Shown here: positions 16,425 through 25,170 of the stretch, piece by piece
Numbering within the stretch: the first letter of the stretch is position 1
Layout of the letters: each line of letters starts with the position of its first letter
Made by a program: the position numbers and the translations under genes
From: Acetobacterium fimetarium
GTDB taxonomy: Bacteria; Bacillota; Clostridia; Eubacteriales; Eubacteriaceae
Assembly: GCF_014284475.1 (NCBI RefSeq)
Contig: NZ_WJBC01000001.1
Location: 240,901 to 304,900, forward strand
DNA: 64,000 bases
Direction: 5' to 3'
Notes under the pieces: generated by a model
What the model saw: only the letters and a program-made list of their open reading frames with translations
Told to the model about the DNA's origin: nothing
The model's database searches: none

Positions 16425-17282
16425 TTATTTACTGTCGATGAAGCCCACGGCATTCAGTGCTGCAATTTGCCCCTCACCAGCCGCTTTCATATATTGATAG
16501 GGTTTTCCAGAGATGTCGCCGGCCGCATAAAGACCTTCCAGGTTTGTCTCCATCTTGCGATTCACTTTGATATGCAAGCCATCCATTTCAAGTCCGGGCA
16601 CCAGCTGTTCCGGGCTGACACTGTCCTTTAAAATGAACACCGCATCGGTCTTAATTTCCCGATCCTTGAGGATCAGCAGATTAGCTTTATCCGTCCCCTG
16701 AATCCTCACCGGTTCACCCTGAATGATCTCGATGTCCTTATTTAATGCGACATTTCCCTTGAACATCGGCACAAAATATGTTTTTTCGACGACCTCATTG
16801 ATGAAATTCGCCTCTTCCACCGATTCCTGATTATACCCGATGACAGTAACAACTTTTCCTTTGTAAAACGAAGCGTCGCAGGTCGCACAATAACTGACCC
16901 CGTTGCCCAGATACTCCAGTTCTCCCGGCAATGGCTTTGAGAACTCAATGCCGGTTGCAACGATCACCGCTGTCGCCTCATATTCTTTGTCATTGGACAT
17001 CAATGCGAAGTAATCACCCATGGCATAAATATTATTAATTTTCTCGGCGGTTACTTCAACCCCCATGTCAGTGGCATGCTTAATGAACTTGTCCTTGAGC
17101 TGTACTCCGGTTATTTCCGGAAGTCCCAGATAATTGTCGATCATTGGTGCTTTGACTAATTTAGCACTTAAATCCTTATTTCCAAAAACAATGATGTTTT
17201 TGTTTCTTAATTTTGCATTTATTGCTGCCGAAATCCCCGCCGCGCCGCTGCCGACTATTGCTAAATCATATCTCACGCTCAT
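16425..17282 (-). CDS. Thioredoxin-reductase-like flavoprotein without a canonical NADPH motif
   Basis: This 285-residue flavoprotein has an FAD motif GSGAAG (11-16) and the redox site CATC (132-135), the normal plan of low-Mr thioredoxin reductases. The second nucleotide motif is degenerate: residues 149-154 read GYNQES in place of GxGxxA, and the HRR-type NADPH 2'-phosphate loop is replaced by TYFVPMFKG. This matches what is known of ferredoxin-dependent or otherwise pyridine-nucleotide-independent thioredoxin reductases in Clostridia. It lies 25 bp from the thioredoxin gene, its presumed partner. Confidence 0.85.
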   Translation of the reverse strand: MSVRYDLAIVGSGAAGISAAINAKLRNKNIIVFGNKDLSAKLVKAPMIDNYLGLPEITGVQLKDKFIKHATDMGVEVTAEKINNIYAMGDYFALMSNDKEYEATAVIVATGIEFSKPLPGELEYLGNGVSYCATCDASFYKGKVVTVIGYNQESVEEANFINEVVEKTYFVPMFKGNVALNKDIEIIQGEPVRIQGTDKANLLILKDREIKTDAVFILKDSVSPEQLVPGLEMDGLHIKVNRKMETNLEGLYAAGDISGKPYQYMKAAGEGQIAALNAVGFIDSK

Positions 17283-17307
17283 CGTAACGTTGTCCTTTCA
17301 CATTAAA

Positions 17308-17625
17308 TTAAATATATTTTTCCAGTTTTCCTTTTAATACTGCCTTAGGTTGAAAACCAACCATGGTCTCGACAGCTGCTCCGTTCTTAAAAATCATCAC
17401 CGTCGGTACGCCGGTGATTTTGTATTTCCCGGCTATATCAGGACTTTTATCCACATCAACTTTATAGACTTTGGCTTTTCCTGCCATTTCCGTGCTCAAT
17501 TCCTCAACCACAGGTCCAAGCATTTTACAGGGGCCACACCACGTTGCAAAGAAATCCACCAATACTGTCTCATTGCCATTTAAAACTTCATCTTTAAATT
17601 CATTACCGTTAATTATTTTTGCCAT
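17308..17625 (-). CDS. trxA: Thioredoxin
   Basis: A 105-residue classical thioredoxin with the WCGPC active site (29-33), the cis-proline VPT segment (ITGVPTVMIF) and no signal peptide, so it is cytoplasmic. It is located between a rhodanese gene and the reductase gene, and can pass electrons from the reductase to persulfides or disulfides made by the neighbouring enzymes. A GGAGGAAT site precedes the ATG. Confidence 0.95.
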   Translation of the reverse strand: MAKIINGNEFKDEVLNGNETVLVDFFATWCGPCKMLGPVVEELSTEMAGKAKVYKVDVDKSPDIAGKYKITGVPTVMIFKNGAAVETMVGFQPKAVLKGKLEKYI

Positions 17626-17643
17626 TGTATTATTCCTCCGTTT

Positions 17644-18000
17644 TCATTTTTTCAAGGCTTGGGGATATGCTCCCGTTCCGCCTGCCACATTTACAACATG
17701 GTAACCCAATGATGCCAATTTTTCGCACGTTCTTGAACTTCTTGACCCTGACTGGCAGATGATATGATACTGCTCTTTCTCATCAAGATACTTGGCCGGA
17801 TTCTTCAGCAAATCCCCCATCGATATATTTCTGGCTTTGGGAACATGGCCGGTTTTGTATTCATGTGTCTCTCTGACATCAATGAGGTTAACCCGTTCAA
17901 TCCTCTCGCTTAATTCTTTGGCGCTGATTGAATCGTATTTCTTTTTAAAAATCGAAAACATCTTTTTTTCCACGTCTGATGAAGGCTCGGTCGCCTTCAT
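17644..18000 (-). CDS. Single-domain rhodanese-like sulfurtransferase
   Basis: This 118-residue protein has a rhodanese domain with the active-site loop CQSGSRS (Cys about 84), DVRETHEYKTGHV and the C-terminal GGTGAYPQ. Active-site Cys is present, so it can carry a persulfide. It follows the large fused oxidoreductase by 57 bp and precedes thioredoxin, which often reduces rhodanese persulfide. No signal peptide. Confidence 0.92.
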   Translation of the reverse strand: MKATEPSSDVEKKMFSIFKKKYDSISAKELSERIERVNLIDVRETHEYKTGHVPKARNISMGDLLKNPAKYLDEKEQYHIICQSGSRSSRTCEKLASLGYHVVNVAGGTGAYPQALKK

Positions 18001-18056
18001 CAGACAATTTCCTTTCTGATCAATAAATTTTCTTCCTGTAATTTAGGTTTAACTGT

Positions 18057-20546
18057 TTAAATAAAGAAGTTTACATTGGAGTCTTCTGCTTCACCAAGCA
18101 TGTAGCCGACTCCCCCGAATTTTACGCCGTCAAGCAGCTCTTCCTGTTGAATTCCCATAACATCCATCGACATCTGGCAGGCCACCAGCTCAATTCCACT
18201 GTCGATTGCGGCTTTTACCAGGTCATCCAGTGATGAGATATTTTTATCGTTCATGACTTTTCGCATCATGGCCGTTCCCATACCGGCCATATTCATCTTG
18301 GAAATCTTGAGTTTTTGGGTTCCTCGCGGCATCATTGCTCCGAACATCGAATCAACCAAGCCCTTTTTCACTCTGGCCTTCTCATGCTTTCTCAGAATAT
18401 TCAGTCCCCAGAAAGTAAAGAACATGGTAACTTTTTTGCCCATCGATGCGGCACCATTGGCGATGATAAAGGCGGCAATGGCCTTATCCAGATCCCCGCT
18501 GAAGACAACGATTGTTTTGTTGTCTTTTGCCGGCGCACCAGATGAGCTCTGATTGACTATTTCATTGCTGATATTCTTTTTTATAAAAGCCGTAATGTTG
18601 CCAGTTGTTTTATTGAGATCCAGCAATTCATTATTGGTCCGTTTACACCAGGCTTTGATATCTTCATAGAATCCGGGATCGGAAGCCGTCACTTTGAGGA
18701 TCTGTCCGTCTTTCAGTTCATCCATGGATGCCTTCACCTGCATCAAGGGACCGGGACAGCAGAGCCCGCAGGCATCCAGATGCTGATCGTAATTTTCGGT
18801 CTTGTTTTCATCGATTCTGACCGCCTGGGTATCCGGATCAATGGACTGCTTTGATGATTGGCCGCTACCCGAGTCCGGTCCACTGGATTCAGGTTTTTGG
18901 GGCGCATAGCCGATCATCGCGGAAGTCTTGTACCCGCCGGTCACATTCACGACTTTGAAGCCATTCTGCAGCAGAATTCTGGCCGCAATATAACCACGCA
19001 GGCCAACCTGGCAGTATTCCACAATGGTTTTGCTCTTGTCCAGTTCGTTCAAGCGTTCTCTCAGGCTGTCCACCGGAATATTCATGGCGCCATCTAGATG
19101 ACCATTGCTGTATTCCATCTCAGTCCGAACATCCAGAAGAATATAATCTTGACTGCTGTAATTTTCGATGTCCTTCCAGGCTACCACATCCATTCTGCCC
19201 GCCAGCACATTCTGAGCGACAAACCCGGCCATGTTCACCGGATCTTTTGCTGATGAAAATGGTGGTGCATATGAAAGCTCCAGCTCGGCCAGATCATCGA
19301 CGGTGCCGTTAAAACGGATTGCCGTAGCGATGACGTCAATTCGCTTATCCACACCGTCGTATCCGATTCCCTGGGCTCCCAGCACGGTTCCTTCTTCATT
19401 GAAGATCAGTTTAAGCGACATCGGGATGGCACCCGGATAATAGGAAGCATGGGATACCGGGTGAACATAGATAACCTTGTATGGCATGTTTGCCCGCTGC
19501 AGCGTTCTTTCGTTGGCACCGGTGCTGGCGGCGGTCAGTCCGAATACCTTGAGGATTGATGAACCCTGCGTTCCCTTGTAGGTGGAATAAAGTCCTGCGA
19601 CATTGTCGGCCGCGATTCTTCCCTGTTTATTGGCCGGCCCTGCCAACGCAATGGCGGTCTGCTGTTTGGTGATGTAATCAACCACTTCGATGGCATCGCC
19701 TACTGCGTAGACTCCTTCCAGATTCGTTTCCATTTTCTCATTGACGACGATATGTCCTCTTGGTCCGAATTCCAGGCCGCTTTCTTTCAGGAAAGCGGTA
19801 TCCGGTGAAACGCCGATAGCCAGAATGATCATATCCGCATCAATTTTCGTGTCGCTGTTGAGCGTAACCTGGACCTGATTTCCGTTGTCCGCAAAAGACT
19901 TGACACCATCACCCAGGACCAGTCCGACGCCGCTTTCAACCATTTCCTTTTCTGCCATAACAACCATATCGGAGTCAAACGGTGCCAGAATATGAGGTGC
20001 TGCCTCCACCAGAGTCACTTTCATTCCTCTTTCCTTGAGGTTCTCCGCCATTTCTACGCCGATAAAACCGCCGCCGATTACCACTGCGCTGTTGATGCCT
20101 TTTCTATCCACATAAGCTTTGATGTGATCCGTGTCCGGAATATTTCTTAGGGTAAAAATTTTATCGCTGTTGATTCCGGGAATATTGGGTCTAATGGCTT
20201 TCCCACCCGGTGACAGGATCAGATAATCATAGCTTTCCTCATAGTTGCCATTCGTTTTACTTGCAACTGTAACTTTCTTGTTTTTTGCGTCGATTCCGGT
20301 GACTTCGCTGTTAATTCTGACATCGATATTGAATCGGGCTTTCATGGCCTCCGGTGTCTGAACCAGCAATTTGTTTCGGTCTTTGATGGTTTCTCCGATA
20401 TAATAAGGAAGACCACAGTTTGCAAACGAAATATACTCGTCTCTTTCAAACATGACGATCTCCGCCGTTTCATCCAGTCTTCTTAATCTTGCTGCTGCAG
20501 ATGCGCCGCCAGCAACGCCACCAACTATTAGTACTTTTTTATTCAT
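18057..20546 (-). CDS. CoA-disulfide reductase-like/rhodanese/TusA/DsrE fusion
   Basis: The protein has 829 residues and several sulfur domains in order. An FAD/NAD(P) pyridine-nucleotide-disulfide oxidoreductase (1-330; GGVAGG, active-site SFANC with Cys 44) is followed by its dimerisation domain (about 340-440), a rhodanese domain (about 455-550; CQVGLRG), a TusA-type CPxP domain (about 600-670; CGLCCPGPL) and a DsrE2-like domain (about 690-829; CQMSMDVMG). Each step of moving sulfane sulfur is represented. The ATG at 20546 follows GGAGGG. The role is most likely reduction and relay of persulfide, polysulfide or CoA-persulfide in the cytoplasm. Fusions of this type are known but vary in order. 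Confidence 0.92.
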   Translation of the reverse strand: MNKKVLIVGGVAGGASAAARLRRLDETAEIVMFERDEYISFANCGLPYYIGETIKDRNKLLVQTPEAMKARFNIDVRINSEVTGIDAKNKKVTVASKTNGNYEESYDYLILSPGGKAIRPNIPGINSDKIFTLRNIPDTDHIKAYVDRKGINSAVVIGGGFIGVEMAENLKERGMKVTLVEAAPHILAPFDSDMVVMAEKEMVESGVGLVLGDGVKSFADNGNQVQVTLNSDTKIDADMIILAIGVSPDTAFLKESGLEFGPRGHIVVNEKMETNLEGVYAVGDAIEVVDYITKQQTAIALAGPANKQGRIAADNVAGLYSTYKGTQGSSILKVFGLTAASTGANERTLQRANMPYKVIYVHPVSHASYYPGAIPMSLKLIFNEEGTVLGAQGIGYDGVDKRIDVIATAIRFNGTVDDLAELELSYAPPFSSAKDPVNMAGFVAQNVLAGRMDVVAWKDIENYSSQDYILLDVRTEMEYSNGHLDGAMNIPVDSLRERLNELDKSKTIVEYCQVGLRGYIAARILLQNGFKVVNVTGGYKTSAMIGYAPQKPESSGPDSGSGQSSKQSIDPDTQAVRIDENKTENYDQHLDACGLCCPGPLMQVKASMDELKDGQILKVTASDPGFYEDIKAWCKRTNNELLDLNKTTGNITAFIKKNISNEIVNQSSSGAPAKDNKTIVVFSGDLDKAIAAFIIANGAASMGKKVTMFFTFWGLNILRKHEKARVKKGLVDSMFGAMMPRGTQKLKISKMNMAGMGTAMMRKVMNDKNISSLDDLVKAAIDSGIELVACQMSMDVMGIQQEELLDGVKFGGVGYMLGEAEDSNVNFFI

Positions 20547-20762
20547 TTCTATTCCCTCCAATAAGTTTTATTAATTTATATTGCGAAAGTCATGTTAATA
20601 TCATAACTACCCCAATTTCTAATCATTATTAATTTGATTTTACTTTGTCTACGATTTTATCCGTTGTAACACTTTGCGCGCGATTGCATCGCTTTTTCTA
20701 TATATTTGGATAACACGATATTGTCGATAAGCGTTCACCTTTATTCGGTGACTTCAACTGTC

Positions 20763-21050
20763 TCAGTGGTCTTCAGCAAACAGGGTTTTAATCAGATCAA
20801 CAACACGCTCATTGCAGACTTTGTAGTTGATCTCCAGCCCATTCCTTTTTCCTTCCACAATTCCGGCCGCTCTTAACTTCTGTAAATGCTGAGATAATGT
20901 CGATTGGGGAACTTCCAGACAGAATTGCATATGAGAAACATTGCACCCTCCATTTTCGATCAAGCCTTTCACAATGCAAAGTCTTACCGGGTGAGCCAAC
21001 ACCTTTAGAATTTCAGCCTTCTCATGGTACTGGTCAAAATCTTTGTCCAT
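20763..21050 (-). CDS. ArsR-family repressor of the thiol/sulfur operon
   Basis: This 95-residue ArsR protein has a winged helix (about 12-85; MQFCLEVPQSTLSQHLQKL recognition helix). It has four Cys (25, 36, 44 and 79). The classical metal site (CxC in helix 3) is absent, so thiol or persulfide sensing, as in SqrR/BigR, is possible, but the Cys positions do not match that family clearly. The gene lies upstream of the sulfur operon on the same strand with a 200-bp gap. Probable repressor of that operon. Confidence 0.85.
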   Translation of the reverse strand: MDKDFDQYHEKAEILKVLAHPVRLCIVKGLIENGGCNVSHMQFCLEVPQSTLSQHLQKLRAAGIVEGKRNGLEINYKVCNERVVDLIKTLFAEDH

Positions 21051-21094
21051 GGTCCTTCCCTCCCTTCAATCATCATGTTTATTTTTATATCTGT

Positions 21095-21123
21095 ATATTA
21101 CGATATATAAATGTATTTGTCAA
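21095..21123 (-). promoter_or_regulatory. arsR-type gene promoter
   Basis: Minus strand TTGACA (21118-21123) and TAATAT (21095-21100) with a 17-bp spacer. ATATATCGTAATATA in the -10 region is an imperfect palindrome of the kind ArsR proteins bind, so autorepression is likely. Confidence 0.65.
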
Positions 21124-21160
21124 TACATTTTTTTAATTTAATTCTTTATTTCGGCTCCGG

Positions 21161-21205
21161 CAAAAAAACAAAGAGGATAAACCATTTTAATCGGCTTATC
21201 CTCTG
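21161..21205 (-). terminator. Terminator of the Mn transporter gene
   Basis: AGAGGATAAACC (21172-21183) and GGCTTATCCTCT (21193-21204) form a stem, and on the minus strand a long T run follows. A second hairpin (TTGATGC/GGCATCAA) lies just before it at 21209-21238. Confidence 0.85.
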
Positions 21206-21254
21206 CAATTGATGCACTGCCGATGCGACGGCATCAATTATAAAACATCATCAA

Positions 21255-21962
21255 TTATATTACTTCATCTTCTTTTTTAACTTGATTGTCCGGACCCGGT
21301 TGATTGATTTTTTCATGATACGCCAGTTTAACGCCAAACAGATAGATTAATGCGCCCAGTATCAGGAAAAACGGGATGACATAGACGGGGGTAATAAAAG
21401 CTGCCGGAAGCGTATTGTAGAGAGTGAGCGCTCCAAAAAACATGAATACCATTCCAGCAACCCACTTGATATAGATATCAGGGATGTGTTTAGCCATCCA
21501 GGCACCGCCTAGAATACCGATACCGTCTGCAATCAGCATGCCGGTTGTTGTTCCCATCAGGATAAAGAATGGTTGGGCACTTTCTGCAGCGATGGTGATG
21601 GTCATCAGCTGTGTCTTGTCCCCCATCTCCGCAATAAAAAAGGCAATTGCCACGGTGACGACCGGTCCGAATTTGTGTTTTTTCTCACCATCCTCATCGA
21701 TTTTATCCCCACGCAAAGTCCAAAGGCCAAAAGCCAGGAAAGCGACCGCAGCAACAGTTTCCACGGTTTGCATCGGTATGACTGTACTCAGATAGGTACC
21801 GGCCAACACTGCCAGGGCGTGATTGAAGATGGTGGCAATCAGCACGCCCAGCATGACTTGCCCAACTTTATACTTGCTTGCCATGGCCATCGCAAGCAAC
21901 TGTGTTTTATCCCCCATTTCGGCAACAACTACCAGCAGCATTGCCTTAATAAATTCTGACAT
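21255..21962 (-). CDS. TMEM165/GDT1 (UPF0016) family transporter, probable Mn2+ exporter
   Basis: This 235-residue protein has six or seven helices in two homologous halves, each with the signature EMGDKTQL (residues about 15-22 and 111-118) that forms the cation path. The family includes bacterial MneA and eukaryotic TMEM165, which move Mn2+ and/or Ca2+. Its leader is a yybP-ykoY-type Mn2+ riboswitch, so Mn2+ efflux is the best call. A GGAGGATG ribosome binding site precedes the ATG at 21962. Confidence 0.93.
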   Translation of the reverse strand: MSEFIKAMLLVVVAEMGDKTQLLAMAMASKYKVGQVMLGVLIATIFNHALAVLAGTYLSTVIPMQTVETVAAVAFLAFGLWTLRGDKIDEDGEKKHKFGPVVTVAIAFFIAEMGDKTQLMTITIAAESAQPFFILMGTTTGMLIADGIGILGGAWMAKHIPDIYIKWVAGMVFMFFGALTLYNTLPAAFITPVYVIPFFLILGALIYLFGVKLAYHEKINQPGPDNQVKKEDEVI

Positions 21963-21990
21963 CCAACATCCTCCTTAAATTTATATCACT

Positions 21991-22200
21991 AAAAAAGACC
22001 TTTAACACAACAGTATCATCTTCCTGATCATTGCCTTTTTCCATCCAAAATAACGATGCAAAAATATTTTTGATCAATCCAATAAAACCAATGTGTTAAA
22101 AGTCTCGCTTGACTGAAATCAGTCACGATAAAGCCAGACCCAAAGGTCAGCATGTTGACTTTATCACCGTATGGGCAGCTACTCCCTCTTAACGTCAATT
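21991..22200 (-). promoter_or_regulatory. yybP-ykoY-type Mn2+ riboswitch with overlapping terminator
   Basis: On the minus strand the leader holds the yybP-ykoY hallmarks GGGAGTAGC (around 22178-22186) and GTCAACATGCTGAC. The P1 helix pairs GTTAAGAG (22186-22193) with CTTTTAAC (22095-22102). The same 3' strand (AGACTTTTAACACA, 22092-22105) also pairs with TGTGTTAAAGGTCT (21996-22009), which is followed by five T residues. The two pairings are mutually exclusive, as in a ligand-controlled terminator. Mn2+ would favour P1 and read-through into the transporter gene. Structure is read by eye; the Mn2+ response is family knowledge. Confidence 0.8.
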
Positions 22201-22366
22201 ACTATTTCATTAAACAACGCTTGTAATAGTATCATAAATCTTTCCGGCTGGCAAGATAAAACAAGCGAAACCGGATCTGATCGCATGACTATTCCTGATA
22301 ACATCATATGCCGGAGTCGGCGACTGATTTTTCAACCAGGTCTTGTTCTTCTTTCCGCCTTTCTGC

Positions 22367-22969
22367 TTATAATAAATATTCTCGGTCACGATCTGCTATT
22401 TTCCTCAATACTCGGCATGGATTCCCGACAGCAACAACATTTTCGGGAATGTCATGGGTTACAACACTGCCGGCACCGATCACCGAATTCTCCCCAATGG
22501 TAACGCCTGGCAGAATCACGGCATTGGAACCGATCCATACATTGTCTTCAATTCTGATGGGAATTGAAAACATGGTTCCCGGTCTGCGAAGATCTGGATC
22601 AATCGGATGACCGGTTGGGGTAATCGTGACATTGGGTGCGATCTTCACATTGTTACCGATATAGATATCAGCATCATCGATCAGCACCAAATTGAATTTG
22701 GCATAAAAATTATCTCCAATATGTACGTTCGTTCCGTAGGCCAGATGGACAGGTGGCTCAATCAAAACATGTTCGCCCATATCGCCAAGCATCTCTCTCA
22801 ATAATTCTGTCCGCCTTGCTTTTTCGCCGGGACGGGTATGGTTATAATCGTAAACCAGTTCTTTACATCTTACGCGTTCCTCTTCAAGGCTTTCCCATAT
22901 TTCGCAAAATAGTAGCCCCTTTTTTATTTTTTCTCTGATCGATACCATTGCTATGCCCTTACTACTCAT
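22367..22969 (-). CDS. Sugar O-acetyltransferase (maltose/galactoside acetyltransferase type)
   Basis: The protein has 200 residues. An N-terminal Mac-type helical segment (EEERVRCKELVYDYNHTRPGEKARRTELLREML) is followed by left-handed beta-helix hexapeptide repeats (about 90-185), with the catalytic His in TPTGHPIDPDLR. It transfers acetyl from acetyl-CoA to a sugar hydroxyl in the cytoplasm. Length and motifs match LacA/Maa. AAGGAGGGG precedes the start at 22969. Neighbours do not suggest a particular sugar. Confidence 0.93.
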   Translation of the reverse strand: MSSKGIAMVSIREKIKKGLLFCEIWESLEEERVRCKELVYDYNHTRPGEKARRTELLREMLGDMGEHVLIEPPVHLAYGTNVHIGDNFYAKFNLVLIDDADIYIGNNVKIAPNVTITPTGHPIDPDLRRPGTMFSIPIRIEDNVWIGSNAVILPGVTIGENSVIGAGSVVTHDIPENVVAVGNPCRVLRKIADRDREYLL

Positions 22970-23116
22970 TGGTAGCCCCTCCTTAATTTCTTAACTGCTA
23001 TATACCCGTGTTAAAATGATATAATCCGAGCGTATTGCATATTATATTTCTCCGGCTCAATCTTTTCTTCAAAATGGCGAGGCGATCCGATGTCTACGTA
23101 GGTTTGCAGATAGAAA

Positions 23117-23163
23117 AAGAGACCGAAACAGCTACCTGAAAAGTTAGCTGCTTCAGTCTCTCG
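23117..23163 (-). terminator. uspA terminator
   Basis: An imperfect inverted repeat of about 18 bp (GAGACCGAAACAGCTA at about 23119 and TAGCTGCTTCAGTCTC ending near 23160) lies just after the uspA stop on the minus strand. Confidence 0.65.
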
Positions 23164-23188
23164 GGATTAACACTTTCTTAATGGCGCA

Positions 23189-23632
23189 CTATTCTTTTAC
23201 AACCATCACGGAGCATGGCGCTGCCGCAAGGACTTTTTTGGTCGTCGATCCGACGAAGAAACGTTTGGCCGGACTGAATCCTCTTCTGCCCATTAAAATC
23301 AGATCGTATTTTTCATCTTCCGCAAAATCCACGATTTCCATATCAACTATGCCGAAGAGTACTTTTTTATTCATCGCAACACCTGTGCTGCTGTATCCTT
23401 TGATGAGCGCATCCAACAATTTTCCCGATTCCCTGGATGCCGCGGCCTCGATTTCATCCTGCATTTTAATAAAATTCTGCGGGACTGTCGCGGTTTCATA
23501 GTAAGGTAAATCGATGTGTACTACGGTAAGAAACGTCACCTCACTGCCAAATTTCTCTGCCAGCTCGACAGCCTGAGCCGCCGCTTTGAGAGAAATTTCT
23601 GAACCGTCCACGGGTACAAGTATTTTTTTCAT
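23189..23632 (-). CDS. Universal stress protein, UspA family
   Basis: The 147-residue UspA protein is intact, with ILVPVDGS at the start and GRRGFSPAKRFFVGSTTKK as nucleotide-binding segment. It is the third paralogue in the window, closely similar to the gene at 6808 and to the N-terminal part of the damaged copy at 6271. It is monocistronic, with its own terminator. Confidence 0.92.
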   Translation of the reverse strand: MKKILVPVDGSEISLKAAAQAVELAEKFGSEVTFLTVVHIDLPYYETATVPQNFIKMQDEIEAAASRESGKLLDALIKGYSSTGVAMNKKVLFGIVDMEIVDFAEDEKYDLILMGRRGFSPAKRFFVGSTTKKVLAAAPCSVMVVKE

Positions 23633-23777
23633 TGGTGTTTCCTCCTTGATTTCATACTTTTTTTATACCCCCGTGAAAACCGTCTAATCGCAAATCATCT
23701 TTAAACCCGTCTTTTTTTCCATAAACGGTTATCTCAGCCATCATCCATCTTCCCTGTTACCATTTTAATTTGAATCA

Positions 23778-24794
23778 TTATTTGTAGAAGGCGCCAATCG
23801 TTGCCGAATAGCGTTTCATGGACGCGCCGGTATTGGAATAGCCAATCATATCCAATAAATTGGCGCTTAACAATGCGTCAACCTCCTGCAGAAATGCGTC
23901 ATTCTCGCTTTTCATACTATCTCGCAGCGTTTTTACCTCAGTCGCTACTTCACTCGTGCCATCCGGCTTATACGTGCCATCTTTCACACCCTCCTGAATT
24001 TTCCAGGCCGCCTGATTTCCGTAATCGGCGGAGCGTTTGAGAGATTCATGGGCACCATACATGAGATGATCAGCCGGCAGATTAAGGCATTTAACCAAGT
24101 TTCCTGCCGCCATCAGTTCATCCGTCATTTCGACAACAGTCGCGACGGTACTTTCATCGTATTCGATCTTTTCTTCCGTCTTCTCTGTTTCTTCCGTTTT
24201 TTTACTGTCTTCTTCAGTCGTTGTGTCTGCGGTTGCACCAGTGGAATTAGTCGCTTCCGCTGGTGTCGTTGTCTCCGTAACGCCCAGTGCTTTTTCAATT
24301 TCAGCATAGTTCTTATAACAAGCGATATAGTTGTTAACCACATCACAGCCGATATACTCGGAAATTCCAGCGCCTTTTGCGGGATAGCTGCTTGCCAATT
24401 TTATTTTTTCAGCCATTGTTTTACTATCTTCATAATCACCCAATAAGGTGAACATGGCACTGGCATCATAATAATCGCCTTGTTTATAATAAGTCTGAGC
24501 CTCAGTATAGCGGCTCTTTTTTTCAGCCAGCTCAGCTTCGTTGGCTGAAGTTTTTACGCCACCAGACAGCATTCCACTTTTCAATATGAAAAAAGCAGCA
24601 CCTGCCAGGATTAAAATCACCAACAGAATTGGCAACCCAATTTTAATCAGTTTGCCCTTCGATTTTTGCTCTTTTTTCTCTGATAACAGCGTTTCTTTTT
24701 GTCGCCTTTTTTTTGCCGGTCTCTCTTTTTTGGGTTTTTTCTCTTTTTCTTTTTTTACTTTTGGTTCTTTAGGGGGTCGGTTTTTTCTCGCCAC
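23778..24794 (-). CDS. Single-pass membrane protein with basic cytoplasmic tail
   Basis: The 338-residue protein begins at the GTG at 24794, 10 nt after GGAGG; the ATG at 24824 is upstream of that site. It has a very basic Lys/Arg/Pro tail (about 1-50), one membrane helix (about 52-72), then an extracellular part with a TPR-like pair (about 95-125; YYKQGDYYDASAMFTLLGDYEDS), a Thr/Glu/Lys-rich low-complexity linker (about 170-220) and a helical C-terminus. I do not recognise a named family. A type II surface protein with tetratricopeptide-like repeats is the best description. Confidence 0.75.
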   Translation of the reverse strand: MARKNRPPKEPKVKKEKEKKPKKERPAKKRRQKETLLSEKKEQKSKGKLIKIGLPILLVILILAGAAFFILKSGMLSGGVKTSANEAELAEKKSRYTEAQTYYKQGDYYDASAMFTLLGDYEDSKTMAEKIKLASSYPAKGAGISEYIGCDVVNNYIACYKNYAEIEKALGVTETTTPAEATNSTGATADTTTEEDSKKTEETEKTEEKIEYDESTVATVVEMTDELMAAGNLVKCLNLPADHLMYGAHESLKRSADYGNQAAWKIQEGVKDGTYKPDGTSEVATEVKTLRDSMKSENDAFLQEVDALLSANLLDMIGYSNTGASMKRYSATIGAFYK

Positions 24795-25170
24795 TTCGAC
24801 ATTTCCTCCAGAATTATTTTTCAAGTTTCAAAATATAATGTTCTGACCCTCATATTTTGATTGATACATAACACATTTTTTCAATACTCAGCTTTTTTCA
24901 CTTCATCGGAATATTCAATGCGTCTACTTCTATTTTCAGCATTATTTACAGATATTTTATCATTAACCTGGAAGAAAATCCATCAATCACGCGGTAAGAG
25001 CGGGTAAATATTTGTGTCAACGTTTCCAGAAAAATATTTCGTATTCAGATCCTGTTATTTTCGTGTTACAATAGTTTAGATTTAGGCACATGATAGTATC
25101 ATACTGATTGCGATCGTCATTGACCGTTAAATTCAATTTGTTGGTACTATAAAACACGGAGGAAATAATA
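24795..25170. other. Divergent promoter region
   Basis: The 376-bp AT-rich space separates the basic-tail membrane protein gene (minus) and the glycosyltransferase gene (plus). A TATAAA element at about 25149 and GGAGG (about 25160) serve the glycosyltransferase. On the minus strand TTGACACAAATATT near 25020 looks like a -35. No further gene or stable structure is seen. Confidence 0.5.
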
